Below are positions 35,550 through 42,741 of a DNA stretch of 64,000 nucleotides, one piece after another. The notes beneath the pieces were generated by a model. That model had not been told where the DNA came from, searched no databases, and was given only the letters and a program-made list of their open reading frames with translations. Position 1 is the stretch's first letter; each line of letters opens with the position of its first letter. The stretch spans positions 625,517-689,516 of the forward strand of contig NZ_FWWY01000001.1 of the NCBI RefSeq assembly GCF_900176145.1. The letters are read 5' to 3'. The translations under genes were made by a program, and so were the position numbers. Origin of the DNA: Sulfobacillus thermosulfidooxidans DSM 9293 (lineage in GTDB: Bacteria > Bacillota > Sulfobacillia > Sulfobacillales > Sulfobacillaceae).

Positions 35550-36347
35550 TCATGCCTTAAACCCCATAAACTTCCGCAGCTTACTAAATAATCCAGACCC
35601 ATCATCCAGTTTCATCATTGGCACATTCTCCCCCCGAAGGCGCCGCGTAATGTTGCGATAGGCTTCCCCCGCTTTCGATTGCGGGTTCAGCACGGCCGGT
35701 TCACCACGATTGGTAGATACCACAATGGACTCATCGTCAGGCACAACCCCTAACAATTCAATGGCAAGAATTTCTATCATGTCATCAATGTCCATCATGT
35801 CGCCTTTTTTTACCATGCTGGCACGAATTCGATTAATAATCAAGAAGGGCTTATGTTTTTCTTGTGCCTCGAGTAAACCAATAATGCGGTCAGCATCCCG
35901 GACCGACGAGACTTCCGGTGTCGCCACAACCAACGCTTTGTCTGCTCCCGCGACGGCATTCTTAAACCCTTGTTCGATACCGGCTGGCGAATCAATCAGC
36001 ACGTAATCAAAGTCTTCTTTCATCTGCGAGACGAGTTCACGCATCTGATCCGGCGATACCGCGGTCTTATCCCGTGTTTGAGCGGCTGGCAACAAATACA
36101 AGTTTTCAAATCGCTTGTCCTTAATTAATGCATGCTTAAGTTTGGCAAAACCTTCGACGACGTCAACCAAGTCATACACGATCCGGTTTTCTAGTCCCAT
36201 CACGACGTCCAAATTGCGCAAACCGATATCTGCATCAATTAATGCAACTTTTTGTCCCATTTGAGCCAGACCGGCACCCAAATTCGCCGTGGTCGTGGTT
36301 TTTCCCACGCCTCCTTTCCCTGATGTAATGACGATGGCTTCCCCCAT
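35550..36347 (-). CDS. minD: Septum-site determining ATPase MinD
   Basis: Membrane-cycling ParA-type ATPase, 265 residues. The deviant Walker A GKGGVGKTTT is at the start, then DADIGLRNLDVVMGL, and DSPAGIEQGF as Walker B. The C-terminal amphipathic helix GLFSKLRKFMGFK is the membrane-targeting sequence. ATG 36347 has GGGGGAG about 9 bases upstream; upstream in-frame starts add non-homologous residues. It is flanked by minC and minE. Confidence 0.98.
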   Translation of the reverse strand: MGEAIVITSGKGGVGKTTTTANLGAGLAQMGQKVALIDADIGLRNLDVVMGLENRIVYDLVDVVEGFAKLKHALIKDKRFENLYLLPAAQTRDKTAVSPDQMRELVSQMKEDFDYVLIDSPAGIEQGFKNAVAGADKALVVATPEVSSVRDADRIIGLLEAQEKHKPFLIINRIRASMVKKGDMMDIDDMIEILAIELLGVVPDDESIVVSTNRGEPAVLNPQSKAGEAYRNITRRLRGENVPMMKLDDGSGLFSKLRKFMGFKA

Positions 36348-36363
36348 AACTAAAGGCTCCCCC

Positions 36364-36948
36364 TTACTTGATGTTTCCCAGTGTACTATGCTGCCATTGA
36401 TCAATGATTAATTGTCCGTCCCGCACCTCAGCAATTTCTGGCACCGTCGGTAATGCTGATTCGTCGCTATCTGGTGCACGACCGATAAAATGGGCTATGC
36501 GAATTTGGGTGGGACTCAGTCTAAACGCGGCGACTACCGCGTCCTGATTCCCTTCGGCACCGGCATGAGCTAATCCCCGTAGCCATCCCATCACGATAAT
36601 ATCGCCGCCTGCCGTGATTTCCGCGCCAGGATTAACATCACCCAACACTACTACATTACCGTAAAATCGCACATGTTGCCCAGATCTTAATGTTTTACGA
36701 ATCAACAAGGTTGGATGTCTGCGGGCTTCATCCTCCCAATCTCGCGCATTGCGCCGTTCAACATAATGTTCAATAAAAGGTTTGTCTTGTCCATTGTGCA
36801 TGCTTCCGCCCCCTAATCCTAATAGAGCGACTCGACCGGAATCGGGCGAAAATTCAGTGCGTTGCTGACCGTAACTGCTTAACGAAGGAAACGAGCTAGA
36901 GTCTTTTGACCTATCGCCGGAAAGGTTTTGGGATAAACGGCGCGCCAC
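36364..36948 (-). CDS. minC: Septum-site determining protein MinC, C-terminal domain only
   Basis: The C-terminal beta-helix of MinC is clear: LLIRKTLRSGQHVRFYGNVVVLGDVNPGAE-type repeats (described in two parts: TLRSGQ, then GNVVVLGDVNPGAEI and GDIIVMGWLRGLAHAG). The first 75 residues from GTG 36948 are Ser/Gly/Asp-rich and do not resemble the FtsZ-inhibiting MinC N-domain. An ATG at 36801 with GGGGG 7 bases upstream would give a 145-residue protein with even less. GTG 36948 has AGGAGG 9 bases upstream. Most MinC proteins have about 220 residues. It is first in minCDE. Confidence 0.88.
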   Translation of the reverse strand: MARRLSQNLSGDRSKDSSSFPSLSSYGQQRTEFSPDSGRVALLGLGGGSMHNGQDKPFIEHYVERRNARDWEDEARRHPTLLIRKTLRSGQHVRFYGNVVVLGDVNPGAEITAGGDIIVMGWLRGLAHAGAEGNQDAVVAAFRLSPTQIRIAHFIGRAPDSDESALPTVPEIAEVRDGQLIIDQWQHSTLGNIK

Positions 36949-37331
36949 GGTGCTGTCCCTCCTCTTTTCACTCAGCATCTAACACATTCTCTATTGATGT
37001 CTAAACTCCTGCCAATCGTTCGACCTCTATATAGAAGATTTTCTCTTGCTGTTCGGTCAAAAGTTCTAGTAAAGGGACAAAAACCGACGGCATCATTCAA
37101 AGATGTCGTCGGTACATGGACAATGTCGTCATGTGTTTGAGGCATGGATATCTTTGCTGTCCTCAGCCTTTCTTGTTCAACGCTTAAAAAACGAAAGATT
37201 GAGAGATGGGGAAATTGGCCCTTGAATCCAGCTCACAGAGACCAAACGCTGAGCCTTTTTGATGTGAGGGAAAAATCCCTCTCATCCGTTTGCCCTCTTT
37301 ACCAGCCACGCGCTCGGTGTAGGTACCAAGG
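36949..37331. other. 383-base gap between minC and mreD
   Basis: No credible gene. It holds the minus-strand terminator at 37079-37112 and a second hairpin at 37261-37286 (11 base pairs with one mismatch, loop AAAA) that lacks a T-run on either strand. The minC promoter probably lies at 36980-37075; TTGACC near 37060 has a TATA-rich stretch too far away (about 20 bases) to be a convincing pair. Confidence 0.5.
37079..37112 (-). terminator. Intrinsic terminator after mreBCD
   Basis: On the minus strand CCGACGACATC pairs with GATGCCGTCGG (one mismatch) around a 7-base loop, followed by TTTTTG. It lies about 220 bases past mreD and separates the mre transcript from minC. Confidence 0.75.
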
Positions 37332-37847
37332 TTATGACGAAAATGACCGATAACGTGAACGGCGACGGCCCCGCGTACCAAACCCAATAATCCCCCCTAA
37401 AGCCGGGGTAAACAGCATCGAGAACAAAATCCAGACCGGTAAGGGCCGGGAAAACACAAACCATGAAAAATGGTATCCAAACACATATAAAAGTAACCAC
37501 TGAAAAGGCAGTACCACCACTTGGCTTAACGCAGCAATCAGACCCGGCACAAAGATCGGATCACGAACAATTTTTTGCTGGACCGTTGCCACCGCATAGC
37601 CCAACAAGGCAAAAGTTAGGGCATTTAATCCGATTAATCGGCCCGCCCACAAATCTTGCATGAGTCCTCCCAACAGGCCAGCCCACATGCCTCGCTTGGG
37701 CGTTTCATGCAAAGCAATCAGCACCGTCACCGAAAGCACCACGTTGGGTACATAACCGCCTGGAAATATTTGCGGCAATAACGCAACTTGAATCAACAAA
37801 GCAAGAAGATAAAGGACAAGCCATGTTCCTATCCGCAACCGGTCCAT
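37332..37847 (-). CDS. mreD: Rod shape-determining protein MreD
   Basis: A 171-residue membrane protein with about five hydrophobic segments, containing GGLMQDLWAGRLIGLNAL, the conserved MreD region. It links MreC to the elongation machinery. Its ATG overlaps the TAA of mreC by one base. The C-terminus is a short Arg/Ser-rich tail (GRRRSRYRSFSS). Confidence 0.9.
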   Translation of the reverse strand: MDRLRIGTWLVLYLLALLIQVALLPQIFPGGYVPNVVLSVTVLIALHETPKRGMWAGLLGGLMQDLWAGRLIGLNALTFALLGYAVATVQQKIVRDPIFVPGLIAALSQVVVLPFQWLLLYVFGYHFSWFVFSRPLPVWILFSMLFTPALGGIIGFGTRGRRRSRYRSFSS

Positions 37848-38716
37848 TAACTGTTTCCTCCACCAAATACGGGAGGAATACTCGCTCCGGAAGGATGCGA
37901 TTCCACCACCATCACCGTTTGCAATCGGTTGAAATCAACGGCCGGCTTGATAGTTGCCGTCTCTGTTAACCCATATTGATTGTGCGACACTGAGACAACT
38001 TGCCCAATGAGTAATCCCTTCGGATAATATTGGCTTAACCCTGATGTCGCAATGACATCACCGGGGAGCACATCAGGTTTACTCGAGAAAAGTTGGAACT
38101 GCAGTAGGCCCGTAACCGGATCCTGGCCCAATACCACTCCAGTGGATTGAGAGCGGACATCTAAAGCTCCAATGCCGCTTTTCGGATCCAAAATCAACAT
38201 CACGGTGGCTGTATCGGGACCGGCAGATAACACCCGCCCAACCACGCCTTGCGGGACAATCACAGCCATTCCCTGATGCACCCCATTGTTGGTGCCTTGA
38301 TCAATGACCACTGTGTCAAACCAGCTATCGGGATTTCTGGCAATAATGCTGGCCGGATCCAGTTTCCAGCTTCCCAAGGAATGTTCTAGTCCTAATAAGC
38401 CCCGTAATTGACCATTTTCCGCCAGAACTTCCGAGAGTTCCAACTTCATACTGTTATACTCCAGCAACTTCCGTTTCAACTCGCGATTTTGTTGCTGGAG
38501 TGTAAAAATGTCCCCTATGGTACTGACCCCTAATCCGGTTTCACGCCCAATAAACGCCATACTGGATTCCGCAGGAGACACGACGGTATTAATGATGTTG
38601 CTTAACCCGACAACTTTACCGCGTATGCGGGCGGTCAAGCTTAAACTCACCGTGACAACCATGACGATTAACACCGTGATGAGCAACCGTCGCCAACGGT
38701 ATATGAATCCGCCCAC
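37847..38716 (-). CDS. mreC: Rod shape-determining protein MreC
   Basis: Bitopic elongasome scaffold of 289 residues: a short cytoplasmic start (FIYRWRR), one membrane segment, a coiled coil (about 70-110, LQQQNRELKRKLLEY) and the extracytoplasmic beta domain with ARNPDSWFDTVVIDQGTNNG and GVVGRV, typical of MreC. GTG start with GGGGAGG upstream. Middle gene of mreBCD. Confidence 0.95.
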   Translation of the reverse strand: MGGFIYRWRRLLITVLIVMVVTVSLSLTARIRGKVVGLSNIINTVVSPAESSMAFIGRETGLGVSTIGDIFTLQQQNRELKRKLLEYNSMKLELSEVLAENGQLRGLLGLEHSLGSWKLDPASIIARNPDSWFDTVVIDQGTNNGVHQGMAVIVPQGVVGRVLSAGPDTATVMLILDPKSGIGALDVRSQSTGVVLGQDPVTGLLQFQLFSSKPDVLPGDVIATSGLSQYYPKGLLIGQVVSVSHNQYGLTETATIKPAVDFNRLQTVMVVESHPSGASIPPVFGGGNS

Positions 38717-38739
38717 TTACTTACCTCCCCTTCCTCCTC

Positions 38740-39774
38740 TTAGCGTCGATTACGGCGGCGGAGCGCTTCCAGATGGTGCATATCTTCCAAAACCATTCCC
38801 GTTCCCCGGACAACGGTTAATAAGGGTTCATCCGCTTGATGCACTGGCATTCCGGTTTCTGAGCTCACCAACTTATCAAAATTGCGCAAGAGAGATCCCC
38901 CACCTGTCATCACAATCCCCCGGTCCATGATGTCCGCTGCGAGTTCCGGTGGGGACTTTTCCAACGTCGCTTTAATCGCATCCACAATGGTATTGACCGT
39001 TTCACTTAACGAGCGCTGGATTTCCGTGGAATTAATTTTTAAGGTTTTCGGTAGCCCCGTCACCAAGTCCCGTCCACGCACATCCATCGTTTCTTCATGA
39101 TCGGGAGGATACGCCGAGCCGATGGTAATCTTGATTTCTTCGGCTGTCCGTTCTCCAATCATCATATTGTATGTCCTTTTAATATGATTCACGATCGCAT
39201 CATCCATCTCATCACCGGCTACGCGAATAGATTGCGATGTCACAATACCGTCCAAAGAAATAATCGCCACTTCACAGGTCCCACCACCCACATCGACAAT
39301 CATATTGCCTGTAGGCTCATTGACTGGCAAACCGGCACCAATGGCGGCCGCCATAGGTTCTTCTACGACTAAAGCCTCTTTGGCTCCGGCCTGTACGGCA
39401 GCATCCTTAACCGCTCGTTCTTCCACACCCGTGACTCCTGAAGGTACGCCAATCACCACGGTAGGGTGAATCATGCGCGAGTTATTCGAGGCCTTTTTGA
39501 TAAAGTATTTGAGCATCGCCTGGGTAGTATCAAAATCCGCGATTACCCCATCTTTTAAGGGTCGGACGGCACGAATATTACCCGGAGTCCGCCCCACCAT
39601 CTGTTTAGCTTCTTGTCCTACCGCAATAATTTCACCCGTCATGGTGTCAATGGCCACCACGGATGGTTCTTGCAAGACAATCCCTCGACCCTTGACATAG
39701 ACCACCGTATTGGCGGTTCCTAAATCAATTCCCATGTCTTTTGCAAAAGACCCAAATAAACTTCTTATGGGCAC
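38740..39774 (-). CDS. mreB: Rod shape-determining actin homologue MreB
   Basis: Actin-like ATPase that guides lateral wall synthesis, 344 residues. Phosphate 1 is [16 protein letters not shown], phosphate 2 is [15 protein letters not shown], and the adenosine motif is [10 protein letters not shown]. Membrane binding by the N-terminal hydrophobic stretch ([11 protein letters not shown]) is plausible. GTG 39774 has GGAGG 8 bases upstream. It is third in a DUF4321-maf-radC-mreBCD order, close to the Bacillus maf-radC-mreBCD arrangement. Confidence 0.98.
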   Translation of the reverse strand: MPIRSLFGSFAKDMGIDLGTANTVVYVKGRGIVLQEPSVVAIDTMTGEIIAVGQEAKQMVGRTPGNIRAVRPLKDGVIADFDTTQAMLKYFIKKASNNSRMIHPTVVIGVPSGVTGVEERAVKDAAVQAGAKEALVVEEPMAAAIGAGLPVNEPTGNMIVDVGGGTCEVAIISLDGIVTSQSIRVAGDEMDDAIVNHIKRTYNMMIGERTAEEIKITIGSAYPPDHEETMDVRGRDLVTGLPKTLKINSTEIQRSLSETVNTIVDAIKATLEKSPPELAADIMDRGIVMTGGGSLLRNFDKLVSSETGMPVHQADEPLLTVVRGTGMVLEDMHHLEALRRRNRR

Positions 39775-39828
39775 AGAATAATCCTCCCTTTAGATCCTAT
39801 AGGTCCTAGATCCCCTAGGTTCAAACAC

Positions 39829-40503
39829 TTAATTTGTTAGTTCTGTCAGTTGTCCTTGATGGACACTCACATGACGGGCTCTCCCCATGATCACGTGGTC
39901 TAATACGGGAATCCCCAATAAATCTCCCGCATCCTCTAACCTTTTGGTTAAAGACCGGTCGGCCCTAGAGGGGGAAGGATCCCCACTAGGATGATTGTGT
40001 ACGACGATAATGGAAGCACAAGCCCATCCAACAGCTCGCTTAAAGATTTCGCGTGGAAACACCTCAACGCTATCGAGTCCCCCTCGAAAAATGGTTTCGA
40101 TCGCTAGCACCTGATTTTTGGTGTTTAAAAATAACACACGAAATTCTTCTTGACTGAGTCGAATCATATCTTCCATCAAAATTACAACGTCTTCCGGGCC
40201 GGTAATTCGGTTTCCCATTTCTTGACGCCGCACCCGGTTCCCAATCTCCAATGCTGCTAATAAAAGAGCCACCTTGGCTTGTCCCAACCCTTTTATCTGC
40301 AGCAATTCTTGAGCCTGCCGCCGGCTTAAGGCCTGCCATCCATCTTGTAACAATGACCCACTTAATTCTAAGACCGATTGGCCCGATGTTCCTGTTCCAA
40401 GGAGCACGGCCAATAACTCCCGGTCGCCTAATACTTTTGCCCCGTGCCGCATAAGACGCTCTCGGGGACGCTCCTCGCTTGGCAGGTCTTGGACCCGGCT
40501 CAC
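39829..40503 (-). CDS. radC: RadC-family JAMM protein
   Basis: A 224-residue protein with an N-terminal helix-hairpin-helix region (LLQIKGLGQAKVALLLAALE) and a C-terminal JAB1/MPN domain whose zinc ligands lie in VVHNHPSGDPSPSRAD (HxHxnD). The biochemical role of RadC is unsettled and the old DNA-repair assignment is doubtful. GTG 40503 overlaps the TGA of maf by four bases. The gene order maf-radC-mreB is the Bacillus order. Confidence 0.96.
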   Translation of the reverse strand: MSRVQDLPSEERPRERLMRHGAKVLGDRELLAVLLGTGTSGQSVLELSGSLLQDGWQALSRRQAQELLQIKGLGQAKVALLLAALEIGNRVRRQEMGNRITGPEDVVILMEDMIRLSQEEFRVLFLNTKNQVLAIETIFRGGLDSVEVFPREIFKRAVGWACASIIVVHNHPSGDPSPSRADRSLTKRLEDAGDLLGIPVLDHVIMGRARHVSVHQGQLTELTN

Positions 40504-41081
40504 ACCCCACGCTCCTTATCCCAGTGGGATAACAACTTTTTGACAAGACGAGTGGGTAATCCAATGACGGTTTCCACATCGCCTGTGAGTTCTTTAATCC
40601 ACTCTCCAGCGCGGCCTTGAATGGCATAGGCTCCTGCCTTATCCCAGGGTTCTTCCGTACCTAAATACGCATCAATGTCGCTACTAGACAACGCATGAAA
40701 TGTGATCGCGGTACAGTCCACTTGGACATAGCCTCGTTGCCATAGTGGATCCCAAATCGCCACGGCGGTAAACACCTGATGACGATGATCCGACAGTTGA
40801 CGAAGCATATCCTGGGCATGCGCCATCGACCGCGGTTTGCCAAATATCCGGCCCTGATAGGCAACAACGGTGTCCGATCCAATAATGAGACACTGAGGAT
40901 GACGTGTGCCCACCACGATGGCTTTTTGCGCTGCCAGGCGCCTAACCAAATCATGGGGTGTTTCCGAAGATCTGGCCGTTTCATCAATGTCCGCGGCGTC
41001 AACAATAAATGATAAACCCACTTTCGCCAATAATTCACGGCGCCTGGGCGAGGAAGACGCGAGGACATAACACCGTGCCAT
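40500..41081 (-). CDS. maf: Maf-family nucleoside triphosphate pyrophosphatase
   Basis: House-cleaning dTTP/UTP pyrophosphatase, 193 residues. It has the Maf start LASSSPRRRELL and the internal IIGSDTVVAYQGRIFGKP and YAIQGRAGEW regions that line the active site. It abuts DUF4321 without a gap and overlaps radC, implying coupled translation. Confidence 0.96.
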   Translation of the reverse strand: MARCYVLASSSPRRRELLAKVGLSFIVDAADIDETARSSETPHDLVRRLAAQKAIVVGTRHPQCLIIGSDTVVAYQGRIFGKPRSMAHAQDMLRQLSDHRHQVFTAVAIWDPLWQRGYVQVDCTAITFHALSSSDIDAYLGTEEPWDKAGAYAIQGRAGEWIKELTGDVETVIGLPTRLVKKLLSHWDKERGV

Positions 41082-41345
41082 CTAAGCCTTCCTCCGTTGA
41101 AACCACCACAAACCACCTAAAAGACCTATGATTCCGCCAAGATTCAAGTCGAGCCATATTCCTAAATCCAGGCCAAACACTCCCAGATTTAACGTCCAAG
41201 GACCCCGAGACGTCCCCAATTCAAAATAGGAGTGACCCAAAGGCGGCCATAACGGTGCAAGAAAGTGCCCCAACAATGAGCCCACCAGTCCTCCAATCAG
41301 GACGTAAATCAGTGCAATCCATCCTGAACTTTTTCGACCGTGCAT
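41082..41345 (-). CDS. DUF4321 small membrane protein
   Basis: An 87-residue protein with two membrane segments, one at each end (IALIYVLIGGLVGSLLGHFLA and GGIIGLLGGLWWF), separated by a loop with a leucine/aspartate-patterned LDLGIWLDLNLGG. This matches the DUF4321 family that sits next to maf or mreB in many Firmicutes; function unknown. GGAGGAG precedes ATG 41345. First gene after a promoter with a palindrome. Confidence 0.8.
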   Translation of the reverse strand: MHGRKSSGWIALIYVLIGGLVGSLLGHFLAPLWPPLGHSYFELGTSRGPWTLNLGVFGLDLGIWLDLNLGGIIGLLGGLWWFQRRKA

Positions 41346-41418
41346 GACAAACTCCTCCGGTATCCCGGCATTTCGTGACGCTTCGCCTGTTTCCTCGACA
41401 AAAACTTAGGCCTTGTTC

Positions 41419-41448
41419 AGCATAACATTCGTGAGATACTCACGGCAA
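41419..41448 (-). promoter_or_regulatory. Promoter with an internal palindrome upstream of DUF4321-maf-radC-mreBCD
   Basis: On the minus strand TTGCCG (41448-41443) and TATGCT (41424-41419) are 18 bases apart, with TG one base upstream of the -10 (extended -10). A perfect 15-base palindrome CGTGAGTATCTCACG (41444-41430) fills the spacer and touches the -35. Position and symmetry fit a repressor or activator site, but no regulator is identified. Confidence 0.55.
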
Positions 41449-41487
41449 TCATGGAAAAGATTCCTTCACTGGACAAATTCTCCTGCA

Positions 41488-42741
41488 TTATTTGACGAGG
41501 TTTCCCGCGTGTTTGCGGCGCTGTTCCATGATATAACTAAGCAGCGCTAATGAACCCGTCGTTAAAATCGCCTGGTTTTCCGGAGTCCGATCAAAAGCCT
41601 GTTGCACCGCATCCCATGGGTCCTCGACAAAATCTGCTTCGGGATAGATGGACTGAAGACGTTTGGGATCTCCTCCCCGTTCGGATGGTACCCGCGTGAG
41701 AATAACGTGACGCGCATAGGGCACTAACATCTGTAACATCTCTTCCGCTGGCTTATCGACCAACGCACTAAACACGATGGTCCATTGGTACTCTCGGTAC
41801 GGTTCCAGCTTTAAAGTCTCAAGCACGCCGCGAATTCCATGAGGATTATGTGCGCCATCAATAATCCATAATGGGTGGCGATGAAGCACTTGAAACCGTC
41901 CCGGCCATGAAAATTTTGCCCATGCCTGCAAAACCCGTGACCAATCGCGGATTAATCCGTCTTGAGCCATGACCTCTACGGCAGCAAAAGCTGTCGCGAC
42001 ATTTTCTTTTTGATACGCGCCCAAAAGGGGCACAAATAATGGTCCGGCCGGACTCTGCCCAAACACGCCGCGTTCATCCACATTGGGAAACCATGACGGT
42101 TCCACGACCCTAACACCATCATGTTTTGCTCGCTCCATAATCACGTCCCGGGCAGCCGGATAGGGTTGACGCGCCAACACCAATTGTGATCGGGGCTTGA
42201 TTATCCCAGCTTTTTCAAAAGCGATCGCTTCAATCGTGTTCCCCAGGCGATCCATATGGTCAAAGGCTACCGGCGTAATCACGGCCAAATAAGGGGGATC
42301 AATAATATTGGTGGCATCAAGCCGGCCACCGAGTCCCACTTCCACCACCGCAATATCCACGTTCCAGTGATGAAAGGCGAGAAAAGCCAAAGCCGTGACC
42401 GCCTCAAAGAACGTGGGAACATCCTGAAGTTTCCGGCCAGCATGTTCTACCTCTTCCCCTAATTGGTCCCACAACGGTTCAGGCATAGGTTGCCGATTGA
42501 GCATCACCCGCTCATTAATATGTCCCATGTCCGGTGAGATGGTTAAGCCGACGCGTAAACCTTGTGACTGCAACGCCTCCGCAATTAACGACGCGGTAGA
42601 GCCCTTCCCATTGGTTCCCGCCACATGAATGATGGGATAGCCTTTTTGAGGATTGCCGAGGGCCTCTAAAAGGTCCCGGATGCGTTCGAGGCCCGGGCGA
42701 ATCCGAACGCGTTCGAGGTCTTCCCACCAGTTTTCTTTCAC
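41488..42741 (-). CDS. folC: Bifunctional folylpolyglutamate synthase/dihydrofolate synthase
   Basis: Mur-ligase-type enzyme adding glutamate to folates, 417 residues. P-loop HVAGTNGKGSTASLI, the EVGLGGRLDATNII region and a C-terminal IDGAHNPHGI motif identify FolC. GTG 42741 has GGAGGA upstream and overlaps the valS stop by four bases. It follows valS as in Bacillus. Confidence 0.97.
   Translation of the reverse strand: MKENWWEDLERVRIRPGLERIRDLLEALGNPQKGYPIIHVAGTNGKGSTASLIAEALQSQGLRVGLTISPDMGHINERVMLNRQPMPEPLWDQLGEEVEHAGRKLQDVPTFFEAVTALAFLAFHHWNVDIAVVEVGLGGRLDATNIIDPPYLAVITPVAFDHMDRLGNTIEAIAFEKAGIIKPRSQLVLARQPYPAARDVIMERAKHDGVRVVEPSWFPNVDERGVFGQSPAGPLFVPLLGAYQKENVATAFAAVEVMAQDGLIRDWSRVLQAWAKFSWPGRFQVLHRHPLWIIDGAHNPHGIRGVLETLKLEPYREYQWTIVFSALVDKPAEEMLQMLVPYARHVILTRVPSERGGDPKRLQSIYPEADFVEDPWDAVQQAFDRTPENQAILTTGSLALLSYIMEQRRKHAGNLVK

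Noticed and set aside
37144-37387. Short frames between minC and mreD
   Set aside because: No start signals; the region holds hairpins and a terminator instead.
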